A stretch of 63,604 nt of DNA from Acidiferrobacterales bacterium (GCA_947258385.1 CAMYII010000014.1:1-63604), one strand, 5' to 3'. Shown: positions 43,583 to 52,855, numbered from the stretch's first letter. Program-made: numbers and translations. Notes: a model not told the origin generated them from the letters alone.

Positions 43583-44515
43583 ATGAATACCTTGTCTACG
43601 CGGATTGACGCCGACTCTGAGTTCCCACCGCTGCCCATCGATGCCTGGGAGCAGACCAAGAACACACTGCATCTGTATCTCCAGATTATCGGCAAGGTTC
43701 GGATGACCCTGTTTCCAAAAATGAACCATTGGTGGCACGTGCCACTGTATGTGTCCCCGCGCGGCATCACCACGCGTTTGATTGCTTATCAAAACGGCTG
43801 TTTTGAAATCGAATTCGACTTTATCGATCATGTGCTGGTGATCCGGACCCATGTAGGCGATACCGCGCGCATTCCCCTTGACGGACTCTCGGTTGCCGGA
43901 TTTTACAAAGCCGTGTTTGAGAATCTCGCGGGGCTGGGAGTGCGGGTGGATATCAAGGCGGTGCCTTACGATGTGCCGTTCAGTACCACACCGTTTGCCG
44001 AGGATCGCGATCACGCGGCCTACGACAAGGTCTACGTCAGGCGATTCTGGCGGATTCTGCTTGGCGTCAATTCGGTATTCGAGACCTTTCGCGGCCGGTT
44101 TATCGGTAAGAGCACGCCGGTGCATCTGTTCTGGCATCATATGGATCTCGCGCTGACGCGCTTCTCGGGCCGCGCGGCGCCGCCCTTTGAGGGCGGGACC
44201 GCGGCGGACCGGGAGGCGTACTCGCACGAAGTGATCAGCTTCGGTTTCTGGGCGGGTGATGAGCAGGTACGCGAGCCCGCGTTCTACGCCTACACCTATC
44301 CCGAACCGAAAGGCCTGGCCCAGGAGCCCATTGAGCCCCACGACGCCCTCTGGAATACGAGTGCGGGGAACTCCATGGCCTATCTCAGCTATGACAAAGT
44401 GAGGATGTCCGCTTCACCCGAAGACGCCATGTTTGCCTTTCTGCAAAGCGCCTATGCGGCCGGCGCCAGGCGGGCGGACTGGGATATTGAGGCCTTGGCC
44501 CTCAAGACATCTTGA
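43583..44515 (+). CDS. DUF5996 family protein
   Basis: A 310-residue soluble protein starting at ATG 43583. LPIDAWEQTKNTLHLYLQIIGKVR, LFPKMNHWWHVPLYVSPRGITT and ALLWNTS-like PHDALWNTSAGNSMAYLSYDKVR are the hallmark phrases of DUF5996. The Trp-rich substrate-like cleft (NHWWHVPLY, HLFWHHMDLALTRFSGRAAP) is notable. No membrane segment or known catalytic motif. The ribosome binding site is weak and an in-frame start at 43505 is possible. Confidence 0.82.
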   Translation: MNTLSTRIDADSEFPPLPIDAWEQTKNTLHLYLQIIGKVRMTLFPKMNHWWHVPLYVSPRGITTRLIAYQNGCFEIEFDFIDHVLVIRTHVGDTARIPLDGLSVAGFYKAVFENLAGLGVRVDIKAVPYDVPFSTTPFAEDRDHAAYDKVYVRRFWRILLGVNSVFETFRGRFIGKSTPVHLFWHHMDLALTRFSGRAAPPFEGGTAADREAYSHEVISFGFWAGDEQVREPAFYAYTYPEPKGLAQEPIEPHDALWNTSAGNSMAYLSYDKVRMSASPEDAMFAFLQSAYAAGARRADWDIEALALKTS

Positions 44516-44645
44516 TCAGATGCTGTGGAATATGCGAAGGCATGTTCTGGGCAAGAGCACTCCCCGGGGACCGAAACTGAAAAGTTATTGTTGCATCTTG
44601 TCATTTTGAACCAGACCGTGCACCCTCACAGGCTTGCGGCAATAA

Positions 44646-45702
44646 TTGCTCCGTCGACTTCCTCAACGACGGCCGGGCGCATACCCGTCGGCGAAGCCTG
44701 CTGACAAGGGATACCTCCAGACCGGACAGATCACCTGTCACGGCGCTGACGGTACAGAGATTCCTTGCGCAGGAAGTGGTCAGGACGCGGAGTTCAGCAG
44801 GGGCATTGCCTGGCCGCATCCGCGTATTGAGCGTGCCGGAGACCTGGTACTGGACCGACTCACCGGTTTGTCCTGGCCGCGGGATGCTAACCTCGCCGAG
44901 TTCCCGCTCACCTGGCAGGAGGGTCTTGAGTTCATCAAGACGATGAATGCCGGGGCGGCCTTCGCTTACGCCGACTGGCGACTGCCGAACCGCCGCGAGC
45001 TGCGCAGTCTGCTGAGTTTTCAAACGGCACGTCCGGCGTTGCCGCACGAGCATCCTTTCGTGGGTGTGTTTGACGGCTGGTATTGGACCTCGACCACGGC
45101 TGTGATCAGCCCATCCCATGCGTGGTACGTGCATTTGGGGGGGTGGCCGCATGTTTTTTGGCGGTAAAGACCAGTCTTTCATGGTCTGGCCGGTCCGCGG
45201 CAAAGGTTCCGGCGTATTGCCGGTGTCTGGGCAGAGGGCATGTTATGACGATGGAAAGTCAATCGCGTGTCAGGGAACAGGTCACGACGGTGACACGCAA
45301 CGCGGGGGTCGCTGGCCGGAACCGCGATTCGTGCAACGGGATGCCGTCGTTGTCGACCGGCTGAGCGGACTGGCCTGGCGGCGGGAGGCGTATATTACGG
45401 GTGAGCCCGCCATGTGGGCCGAGGCTATCGCCGCCGTCAAGCAACTGGACCGAGGTCAATGGCGCTTGCCCAATATCAACGAACTGGAATCATTGGTGGA
45501 TTGCAGTGCCCACAGTCCTGCGTTGCCACAAGGCCATCATTTTACCGGAGTCCAGGAGGTCTATTGGTCCTCGACGACCAGCCTGTATGAGCCCGATTGG
45601 GCCTGGGCCTTATATCTGGATAAAGGCGCGGTCGGAGTCGGGCACAAACCGTTCGCACGCTTTGGTGTGTGGGCCGTATGTGATTGCGAGGACTATGAAT
45701 AA
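44646..45702 (+). pseudogene. DUF1566 (Lcl-type) protein, frameshifted at a G7 tract
   Basis: Two DUF1566 modules are encoded in two frames. The first frame carries DLVLDRLTGLSWPRDANLAE and YADWRLPNRRELRSLL to WYWTSTTAVISPSHAWYVH, then meets GGGGGGG at 45136-45142 and ends soon after. Dropping one G joins it to RMFFGGKDQSFMVWPVRGKG and the second module (VDRLSGLAWRREAYITG, QWRLPNINELESLVDCS, YWSSTTSLYEPDWAWALYL) to TAG 45702. DUF1566 proteins are secreted or surface proteins. No signal peptide or proper start precedes TTG 44646, so the 5' end may also be lost. The G tract allows phase variation or a sequencing error. Confidence 0.65.
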
Positions 45703-45826
45703 ACGAACATGGATCGCAGCGGCTGTTCAATCTTTTAGGACCGCCTGAGAAAAGCATGAAATCCTAGCGCAATTATCTCCGTTACGGAGTACGATAAGGC
45801 CCTCGAGCTTACTTTCCATTCCCACC

Positions 45827-46216
45827 ATGAGCACCGATACTGAGAAGACCAATAAGGGCCTCGGGTCCGCAATCGAGGCAGCCGCCAACGGGGAGGGACC
45901 TCAGTGCCCACTGCCGGCGACACCGGACTTCTCCGGAGTGACAGCGGTTAAACTCAGCCCGCAACCACCGGTAGCGGATTACCGCGAAGCGATGCAACTG
46001 GCCAACATGGAAGCCTCGGGCCGCCTGGGCGAGCACATGCTGCTTTCGTGGTATGACCGGGATCGCGACTTCGAGTCCCCGCAGCATGCGAGCGAATGCC
46101 ATCAGGACAGCGCCGTGCCCGGTTATGTCGACTACGGCCTGCATCATGGGGCGACCTTGCAGGTTGACATAGAAGGCGGGCGTTTTGTGTTCTTCTACAG
46201 ACCGGTAGACCTCTAG
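45827..46216 (+). CDS. Conserved small protein with SWYDRDRDFESPQHASEC motif
   Basis: A 129-residue protein. The core LANMEASGRLGEHMLLSWYD followed by RDRDFESPQHASECHQDSA and PGYVDYGLHHGATLQVDIEG is a block I recall from small conserved bacterial and archaeal proteins (AF1514-like), of unknown function. The Cys/His-rich middle (HASECHQ) could bind a metal. The first 45 residues are variable. Stand-alone gene, no export signal. Confidence 0.65.
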   Translation: MSTDTEKTNKGLGSAIEAAANGEGPQCPLPATPDFSGVTAVKLSPQPPVADYREAMQLANMEASGRLGEHMLLSWYDRDRDFESPQHASECHQDSAVPGYVDYGLHHGATLQVDIEGGRFVFFYRPVDL

Positions 46217-46889
46217 ACTCACGTTGCCTCAACCTGGCTTGACGGCGCAGGTGTTCAGGTGGGCACGGGTCCTGCCGAGGCCCCGTGTGCCAATCACCCC
46301 ACCGATCGTCGCTGACTGTCCGTCGCATTGTCACTGCCACGTTCGGATGCGAGCGTAAGTAAGCGCTAGCTTCAAACATTAACTGACCCGTGGCCCTATG
46401 TGTCAAGTATGCGCCATCCATCAAGATCATACTCAACAGGGGTGTTATCGATCGGTGCTGTGGTCTTAATGTTGGTCACCGGCAGCGCCATGCTATTCCT
46501 TCTGTCGCGCAAAAGACACCTTCCGACGATAGGGGCAAGAGATCTGATGATATTAAGCATGAAATTAATCAAACTCGCGTACCATGCTCACCGTATCGTA
46601 TCGATATCTGTCGTATTGATATCTTAAGAATCCCGTCGTGAGACAGATGTCACCACGTAGAAGATGCCTTATGTAGTAGATGCCTTATATGGACGTGATG
46701 TTAAAAGACACGGAGGTGGTACTGCATACAAGTTGCGGTGTATACCTCTTTTGGGCCCTCAGCATGATCAAGTAGGGTCCAATCCACTCAGTACTTAACG
46801 AAGTTGCAGATTGACAGCTGGGGCGATGCCTTTTCGTTTGCCTGGCGTCGTATTGGACGCACTCATGACCATCAAAAAAGGAGACTGTT
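46217..46889. other. Gene-poor region
   Basis: No gene can be supported. A GTG-initiated 75-codon frame (46400-46627) would give one membrane helix (GVLSIGAVVLMLVTGSAMLF) but has no ribosome binding site. AGATGCCTTAT is directly repeated (46662-46672 and 46678-46688). The last 60 nt contain AAAAAAGGAGACTGTT, the ribosome binding site of the PKD gene. Confidence 0.4.
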
Positions 46890-48530
46890 ATGGAACGAAG
46901 TAATCCGTTGTTGACATTGTGGTTTGCGATCGCGTTGTTTGCGGGGCTGACACTGCTGCACACCACCCCGGTGGCGGCAAGAAGTGGAGGAATCACGGGA
47001 TATTCCGGTAACCCGGCAACCAATGGCGGGGCAATCTGTAGCGCCTGTCATGGCGGCGGAATTGCGCCGAGCGTGACGCTCAGCGGTCCAACGACAGTCC
47101 TGCCGGGATCAAGCAGCAGCTATGTCTTGACCCTGTCGGGAGGGCAGCAGAACCAGGGTGGCGTTGATGTATCGGCGAGCGGGGGGACGCTTGTCGATAC
47201 CAACCCGACCGGAACCACGATCAGCAACGGCGAGCTCATCCATGTCGTTCCGTTCGCGGTCGACAACAACGGTGCCATTTCCTGGACATTTGACTGGCAG
47301 GCGCCGACGGCGCCGGGCACCTACACGCTCTACGGGGCCGCCGCATCGACCAACGGATCCGGTACCGGTGGTGATGAGGCCGCCGCGGCGACCCTCGTGG
47401 TGACCGTTTCCGCCGTCAATCAACCGCCCACGGCGGACGCGGGTGGACCGTATTCGGGCACCGCCGGTGTGGCCGTGCAGTTCGACGGCTCGGGCTCGAG
47501 CGATCCCGACGGTACCATCGCGAGCTACGCCTGGGAGTTTGGTGACGGCAATACGGGCACCGGTGTGAACCCAAGCCATACCTACGCGGCCGCGGGCAGC
47601 TACACGGTCACGCTGACGGTGACGGACGATGTCGGGGCAAGCGCGAGCGCGACGACAACCGCCCAGATCGCACCGGCGGGTCAGCCCCAACCGCCTGTCG
47701 CGGATGCAGGCGGCACCTACACCGGGACGGTCAATGTTGCGGTGCAGTTCGATGGATCGGGCTCCAGCGACCCGGATGGCATGATCATGTCCTACGCCTG
47801 GGATTTCGGTGACGGCGGCACGGGCGCCGGGATCAATCCGATGCATACCTACACCGCGGCCGGTAGCTATACGGTTGTGCTGACTGTGACGGATAACGAC
47901 AATCTGACCGGCACGGCCTCAGCCGCGGTCACCATCTCGGCCGGTAACCAGCCGCCCACAGCGAATGCGGGCGGACCGTATTCGGGCACAGCCGGTGTTG
48001 CCGTGCAGTTCGATGGGTCGGGCTCGAGCGATCCCGACGGCACCATCGCGAGCTACGCGTGGGACTTCGGTGATGGCAACACCGGCATGGGCGAGCGGCC
48101 AACCCATACCTACGCCGTCGCCGGCAGTTACACCGTCACGCTGACTGTGACGGATAATGACGCTCTGGTGGCCATGGATCAAACCGCGGCCAGCATCGTC
48201 CCGCCGGCGCCCAATGACGGCGCGCAGTTGTATCGTGACTTCTGTGCCGGCTGTCATGGCGACGATGGAAGCGGCGGGACCAGTGATGAGTCTGTCATTG
48301 GCGCCTCGGCCAGCGAGATCATGGAGGCGATTGATGAGGAAGAGGAAATGAGATTCCTCCAGGGCCTGCTGAACGAGACGCAAATCAAGGCCATCGCTGA
48401 CTTTCTCGGTGGTGATGAAGATGATGACGATGATGGGCATGATGATGAAGACGATCATGATGACGATGAGGAAGATGATGAGGAACACGAGGAGGACGAA
48501 GACCACGACGATGAGGAAGATGATGTTTGA
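46890..48530 (+). CDS. Secreted PKD protein with two haem motifs and D/E/H tail
   Basis: A 546-residue exported protein with AAGGAG upstream. Signal peptide 1-30 (ending TTPVAA). CSACHGG at 50-56 is a c-type haem site in a GYSGNPATNGGAICSACHGG context typical of choice-of-anchor/Reelin-like proteins. Three PKD domains follow at about 180-435, each FDGSGSSDPDG...SYAWxFGDG...HTYxxAGSYTVxLTVTD. A second haem site, FCAGCHGDDGSGG (about 451-463), lies in a short cytochrome c-like domain (LYRDFCAGCHGDDG, LNETQIKAIADFL). From about 504 to the end only D, E, H, G and V occur. It should be a periplasmic or surface electron-transfer or metal-binding protein. Confidence 0.88.
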   Translation: MERSNPLLTLWFAIALFAGLTLLHTTPVAARSGGITGYSGNPATNGGAICSACHGGGIAPSVTLSGPTTVLPGSSSSYVLTLSGGQQNQGGVDVSASGGTLVDTNPTGTTISNGELIHVVPFAVDNNGAISWTFDWQAPTAPGTYTLYGAAASTNGSGTGGDEAAAATLVVTVSAVNQPPTADAGGPYSGTAGVAVQFDGSGSSDPDGTIASYAWEFGDGNTGTGVNPSHTYAAAGSYTVTLTVTDDVGASASATTTAQIAPAGQPQPPVADAGGTYTGTVNVAVQFDGSGSSDPDGMIMSYAWDFGDGGTGAGINPMHTYTAAGSYTVVLTVTDNDNLTGTASAAVTISAGNQPPTANAGGPYSGTAGVAVQFDGSGSSDPDGTIASYAWDFGDGNTGMGERPTHTYAVAGSYTVTLTVTDNDALVAMDQTAASIVPPAPNDGAQLYRDFCAGCHGDDGSGGTSDESVIGASASEIMEAIDEEEEMRFLQGLLNETQIKAIADFLGGDEDDDDDGHDDEDDHDDDEEDDEEHEEDEDHDDEEDDV

Positions 48531-48587
48531 AAATCAGGAGGAGGAGACGTCTCATCCCGCGTCCGTACGGTGAGCCGTGAGTAGAAG

Positions 48588-48615
48588 AAGGGGGGGCTTC
48601 GCCCCCCTTTTTTTT
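48588..48615 (+). terminator. Rho-independent terminator of the PKD gene
   Basis: AAGGGGGG and CCCCCCTT form an 8-bp stem with a GCTTCG-type loop, followed by eight T, 60 nt after the PKD stop. The remaining gap to 48901 has only a weak 83-codon frame that I do not accept. Confidence 0.9.
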
Positions 48616-48900
48616 CTTTGACTCAAAGCACGATGTATTGCATCGCGAGGGAAGAAACCAGAGAAAAATGGCAGGCAGAAGCAGCAAGCAGCAAAAGAAA
48701 ATACGCCCGCGGCAATCGCGCGGGACCAGCGAGCCCGCGACCAGGAAGTGCACCTATCAATTCCGTGCTATCTATAAGGTTGAGATAAGTAAAAGCGGTA
48801 CAGAACGATTGACGGCGAGGCCAGGTCTCATTTTGAGATGGTTAACGGTTTGGCCGGAGATCAATATTATGGTTAGTGCAGTAGCTTAAAGGGGAAGACC

Positions 48901-49749
48901 ATGGCGGTCAAACTGGGAGTGCTCATTATTCATGGTATCGGCACACAAAAGAGCGATTTTGCCGACGGAATGATCAATGATCTGGTTGAACAATTGGGCG
49001 ATCTGGGCTTCGACCGCGGCGATATTGCTTGGCAACCGGTGCATTGGACGCCCGTACTGGAACCAAAGCAGAAGGAGCTGTGGCGCAGGCTGTCGCACAA
49101 CAGCGAGTTGGGCTTCGTTACGTTAAGACAATTCGTTATCAATGTCTTGGGAGACGCGATTGCCTATCAGCGCGTGCCAGGACAGGGCAGGGAAAACGTC
49201 TACGATAGCACCCATAGGGTGATCCACCAGTCGGTGAAGACGTTGCGCCAGCAAATCGGCGGCGATAAACCGCTGGTGATATTGGCGCATTCGCTTGGTT
49301 GTTACATGATTTCCAACTACATCTGGGATCGGCAAAAGGGCTTCGGGGAGGCGGGGTATGCGGCCTCGGCGTTTGAACGCATGGAGACCGTTGCGGGAAT
49401 GGTGACATTCGGCTGTGGTATTCCCTTGTTTATGCTTGCCTATACACGTATTGAGCCGATCGCGTTCCCTTCCACTACGCTGGCCCGGTATTTCCCGGAC
49501 GGCACCCCACCGGAGGAACTCCGACGCGCCGCACGTTGGCTGAACTTCTACAGCCGCAACGATATCCTGGGTTATCCGCTGCGCCCGCTAAGCCCTGAGT
49601 ACGCAGAGACGGTCAATGAGGATATTGCCATCAACGTAGGAGGATTACTGACTTCTTGGAATCCCACATCCCATACACAGTACTGGACGGATAGCAATCT
49701 GACCAGACCAGCGGCAGAGTTGATTGGCGGCTTGTTGAAGCTGCTGTAG
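48901..49749 (+). CDS. Alpha/beta hydrolase (lipase-like) protein
   Basis: A 282-residue cytoplasmic protein. KLGVLIIHGIGTQKSDF is the first strand with the oxyanion HGIG, PLVILAHSLGCYMISNYIW holds the nucleophile elbow AHSLG, and FYSRNDILGYPLRPL supplies a candidate acidic residue; a late His in PTSHTQYW would complete the triad. This resembles the conserved 'HGIGxQ' hydrolases. GGGGAAG precedes ATG. No signal peptide. Substrate unknown, an ester or lipid being likely. Confidence 0.8.
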   Translation: MAVKLGVLIIHGIGTQKSDFADGMINDLVEQLGDLGFDRGDIAWQPVHWTPVLEPKQKELWRRLSHNSELGFVTLRQFVINVLGDAIAYQRVPGQGRENVYDSTHRVIHQSVKTLRQQIGGDKPLVILAHSLGCYMISNYIWDRQKGFGEAGYAASAFERMETVAGMVTFGCGIPLFMLAYTRIEPIAFPSTTLARYFPDGTPPEELRRAARWLNFYSRNDILGYPLRPLSPEYAETVNEDIAINVGGLLTSWNPTSHTQYWTDSNLTRPAAELIGGLLKLL

Positions 49750-49908
49750 CTGAAAAGCAGGGGGGATGATGTTTCCGGCCTCTGCACCTTGCGTTAGGTG
49801 GCGGTTGGCTGCGATTCATCGCGCCGCTCGGCACCGTGGCGCGCCTGGGCGGGTCCCGGACGGGGTGGAACTCCCGAGGGTTTGTCGCCATCTAAAGGTC
49901 GGCTGTTA

Positions 49909-50091
49909 CTAGAACCTAACTCAAAGTACCTTCCGCACCCTGGCGCTGTGGAACCAACGCGGAGGTCGCAGAGGGCGCAGAGGCGCAAAGTACGCGAAGA
50001 AAGCAAAAACGCTTTATTTTGAAGTATTCTCTGTGCCCTCTGCGCCTTGGCGTGCTTTGCGTTGCTTCCAGGGCGTGAAGGGTTGCTGAGC
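49909..50091. repeat. Dispersed hairpin repeat, copy 2
   Basis: The longer copy of the element at 39444-39606. Its left half (CGCAGAGGGCGCAGAGGCGC then AAAGTACGC) is nearly the inverse complement of the right half (CTGTGCCCTCTGCGCCTTGG then CGTGCTTTGCG), giving a long imperfect hairpin around TTTATTTTGAAGTATT. Runs of GCAGAGGCGCAAAG-type sequence are known as a recurring bacterial intergenic repeat. The 399-bp gap 49750-50148 holds nothing else I can support. Confidence 0.75.
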
Positions 50092-50148
50092 GTTTGATTT
50101 TGAGACAGGTTCTATAAATAATGTGACTTTAGGTGTCAGGGCTAAATC

Positions 50149-50790
50149 ATGAGCTGTTGTTCCCATAGCGGCGCCGCGGGGCGGTTTTTCTCGCGCTTTG
50201 CGCGGCATTACCGCAAGCGCTATCTGAAAAAAGGGTTTGAGCCCTCGCAGGTGCAGTTGATTCGCGGGCTGGAACAGGCCGGTATCAACGGTGCGGCTGT
50301 GCTTGAAATCGGCTGTGGTGTGGGTTACCTGCATCAGGCATTGCTGGAATCCGGCGCCGGCCGGGCTGCAGGTGTCGATCTGTCGGACAGGATGCTCGAC
50401 GAGGCGCGCCGGCTCGCGCGCGAACGGGGGCTGGATCAGCGTATCGAGTACAGAGTAGGGGATTTCGTGGAGCTGGCCGATACGCTCGGTGAGGCCGATA
50501 TCGCGATTCTTGATAAAGTGGTCTGTTGTTATCCCGACGCCGAGGCGCTGCTGCGGCGCTCGCTCGAGAAGACCCGTCGGGTGTACGCGCTGACCTATCC
50601 GCGCGAGCGCTGGTTCGTCCGCCTGGGGGTGGCGGTCGGGGCGTTTGCGCTGTGGCTGATCCGCTCGACGTTCCGCAGTTACGTTCATGATCCGGCGCAG
50701 ATCGAGGCCTGGGTCACCGCGCGCGGGTTTGCCAAGGTCTATCAAGCGCAGACCCCTGTGTGGTTAACCCAGGTCTATGTTCGCGGCTGA
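50149..50790 (+). CDS. Class I SAM-dependent methyltransferase
   Basis: A 213-residue protein. AAVLEIGCGVGYLHQALLES is motif I (SAM loop), AAGVDLSDRMLDEARRLA motif II, YRVGDFVELA and IAILDKVVCCYPDAEALL motifs III/IV. An N-terminal MSCCSHSG Cys/His cluster is unusual. The C-terminal half carries a hydrophobic stretch (FVRLGVAVGAFALWLI), suggesting membrane contact, as in BchM/UbiG-like lipid or quinone methyltransferases. The acceptor is unknown. No operon partner. Confidence 0.82.
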   Translation: MSCCSHSGAAGRFFSRFARHYRKRYLKKGFEPSQVQLIRGLEQAGINGAAVLEIGCGVGYLHQALLESGAGRAAGVDLSDRMLDEARRLARERGLDQRIEYRVGDFVELADTLGEADIAILDKVVCCYPDAEALLRRSLEKTRRVYALTYPRERWFVRLGVAVGAFALWLIRSTFRSYVHDPAQIEAWVTARGFAKVYQAQTPVWLTQVYVRG

Positions 50791-50979
50791 CCGCCAAAAT
50801 CGGAACAATCGGGACCCAGCTGACTGGGCGCCTTTCATCGGTGGCCGTTGGGAAATCCCCATGATCGGCCTGCTCCGCTTGCTCGTTCTGGATGCGCGTC
50901 ACGATGCCAAGAACGCGGAATTTTCCCGGCTTCTGGCCACCATAGAACCGTCGAGCCGGAGCGGCGATGGGACATAAAC

Positions 50980-52053
50980 GTGCAGACATTACACAGAATG
51001 AAATCCAGAGCTTTAGAATTTCTTACGCAACCGATTCCGGTATGTGCGAGCGCTGTCTGCTTGTGTATTCTATTGTTCGCTTTACCAGTCAATGCGCGAT
51101 CATCTGCGGGACAAGTCCCGGAATTTGAGGACCGTCCGCTGGACGAGCCCATTGTTCACCCGGACTGGTTCAAGCTGAGTTTTCTCGATCTTCGCGAAGA
51201 CCTCAAAGATGCGCTCACCGCAGGCAGGCGCGGGTTGATCGTCTATTTTGGGCAGGAGCGCTGCCCTTATTGCAAGGCCTTGCTCGATATCAATTGGGGG
51301 CGCAAGGATATCGTGGCGTATACGCGGAAATATTTTGATGTGGTGGCGATCGACGTGAGAGGCCGCAAGCCGGTCATCGATATCGACGGCGTGGAGTATG
51401 ACGAGAAGCAGTTCGCGGCAAAATACAAAACCAATTTCACGCCGTCCTTATTGTTTTATGATCGGGACGGCAGCACGGCGCTGAAGCTAACCGGTTATTA
51501 TCCCCCTTATAAGTTCCGCGCCGCGCTGGAATACGTGGCCGATGGGCATTACCAAAAAGAAAGCTTTCGCACGTACCTGGCGCGCGCGGAGTGGGCCATC
51601 AGTTTTGGACGTGATGAGCTCAATCGCCACGAGGCCTTCGCACCGCCGCCCTATGCGCTTGACCGCAGCCGTTTTCCCGCCGGCAGCCCGCTGGTGGTGT
51701 TTTTTGAACAGCGCCAATGTCATCCCTGCGACGTGCTGCATGCCGGCCCGCTCAGCGACAGGGAGATCATGCGCTCGCTCAAACGGATGGAAGCCGTGCA
51801 GCTGGACATGGGGTCGGATGTTCCGGTGGTGACGCCACGTGGGCGGCGGTTGACCGCAGGACAGTGGGCGGAGGAATTGGGCCTGTTCTATGCGCCCACG
51901 CTCATTTTTTTTGACGAGCATGGCAGAGAGATTATTCGCATCGATTCGGTGGTGTGGGTGTACCGCTTAGGCAACGTGTTGCAGTATGTGTTGACCAAAG
52001 GTTATCTGGAATATCCCAATTTCCAGCTCTGGCGGCGGGCCAATCGTGAGTAA
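50980..52053 (+). CDS. Periplasmic protein with two thioredoxin-like domains
   Basis: A 357-residue exported protein. GTG 50980 has GGGA 8 nt upstream; ATG 50998 is an alternative. The signal sequence contains VCASAVCLCILLFALPVNA. Domain 1 has VYFGQERCPYCKALLDINWG (CPYC near 95) and TPSLLFYDRDG, the thioredoxin cis-Pro strand. Domain 2 has VVFFEQRQCHPCDVLHAG (CHPC near 246) and APTLIFFDEHG. The architecture resembles SoxW/DsbD-gamma-like reductants doubled in one chain. It probably reduces disulfides or cytochrome apoproteins in the periplasm. Its partner is not encoded nearby. Confidence 0.82.
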   Translation: MQTLHRMKSRALEFLTQPIPVCASAVCLCILLFALPVNARSSAGQVPEFEDRPLDEPIVHPDWFKLSFLDLREDLKDALTAGRRGLIVYFGQERCPYCKALLDINWGRKDIVAYTRKYFDVVAIDVRGRKPVIDIDGVEYDEKQFAAKYKTNFTPSLLFYDRDGSTALKLTGYYPPYKFRAALEYVADGHYQKESFRTYLARAEWAISFGRDELNRHEAFAPPPYALDRSRFPAGSPLVVFFEQRQCHPCDVLHAGPLSDREIMRSLKRMEAVQLDMGSDVPVVTPRGRRLTAGQWAEELGLFYAPTLIFFDEHGREIIRIDSVVWVYRLGNVLQYVLTKGYLEYPNFQLWRRANRE

Positions 52054-52188
52054 GGTCGATGCGCAATCGAGCCCGCGCCAAGGGGATCACAAGCTATGCG
52101 CTTGGGCATGTCGGGGTTATTTAGCCGGATGTGTCAGGCCGATCCTTCAGTCACGCCGCCGCGCCGTCTTAAGAACATTAGAAAGAGT

Positions 52189-52221
52189 CCAAAAAATACC
52201 CAAGGCGGGGAACGCCTTGGG
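52189..52221 (-). terminator. Leftward terminator without an obvious gene
   Basis: CCCAAGGCG (52199-52207) and CGCCTTGGG (52213-52221) form a perfect 9-bp stem; on the minus strand it is followed by TATTTTTTGG. There is no supported minus-strand gene to its right: the 96-codon frame 52240-52530 lacks a ribosome binding site. The hairpin may also serve the upstream plus-strand thioredoxin gene, although no T-run follows in that direction. Confidence 0.6.
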
Positions 52222-52855
52222 CTCCAAGATGGATTTTATTCAAAAACCCGCCCGCACAGGGAGGTAGTGCGAACAGGCATTTACCAGTATACGCCGCTGC
52301 GGGAAATTAGCCAACCGAGGGCCTGGCGCCGGGTTGGCCGGGTGGCGGACGGCCTCAGGCAAGCCGCCCGCATCGGGCGTGGCCGGCCAGTGGTGCCTTG
52401 GCTGCTTTCGCATGGTGAAATTTTCTACAGGCGGGTCTTCACCGGCCGGTTCGGCCGCGGGCATCCGAGTTTCACCCTCATCAGGCCGCGCCCGCCGATA
52501 TTGTTGTTTCCATCTCACGAACATCTTCATTGAAAAAGCACGGTCTCTAACGTGCCGTAGCCCTCGGGCGCTATACCCTGCGCTTGGCCGGGCTAGCCTC
52601 GAGAGCGGGTCACGGTCATCCCGCCGGTTCGGGTGTCAATGATCTTGTCTGCCGCCTGTTGCCGGTTGTCTATAAATCGGCCGGATCATTGTGTCTAGCC
52701 GTAGATTAGGCCTCACGGTAATCCTATACTTTAGAATATTCGAATTGTTGGGGCTAAAGCGAGTTCCGTTTCAGTTGGCCGGTGGCTCCGCGAGTTTCCA
52801 GTGGGCATCGTGCCAGGGCGCGGGAGCCGCGATACCGGGTCCCCTGGACCCGGGG
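52222..52855. other. Gene-poor region, possible leftward small RNA
   Basis: No coding gene can be supported. The GC-rich part 52230-52540 read leftward ends in the terminator at 52189-52221 and contains pairing segments (CGGCCGAACCGGCCGG, CCTGTGCGGGCGGG), so a structured non-coding transcript is possible. I find no signature of tmRNA, RNase P RNA or 6S RNA. In-frame read-through upstream of the GGDEF/EAL gene extends to GTG 52691. Confidence 0.3.

Noticed and set aside
45954-46436. 160-codon minus-strand frame over the SWYDRDRD gene
   Set aside because: Antisense shadow; the plus-strand protein has a conserved motif block.
48638-48889. 83-codon frame after the PKD terminator
   Set aside because: Lysine/arginine-rich without a ribosome binding site or recognisable fold; could be real but cannot be supported.
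52240-52530. 96-codon minus-strand frame, tmRNA or RNase P RNA
   Set aside because: No ribosome binding site for the frame, and no CCA-ended tRNA-like part or conserved P4 sequences for the RNAs.
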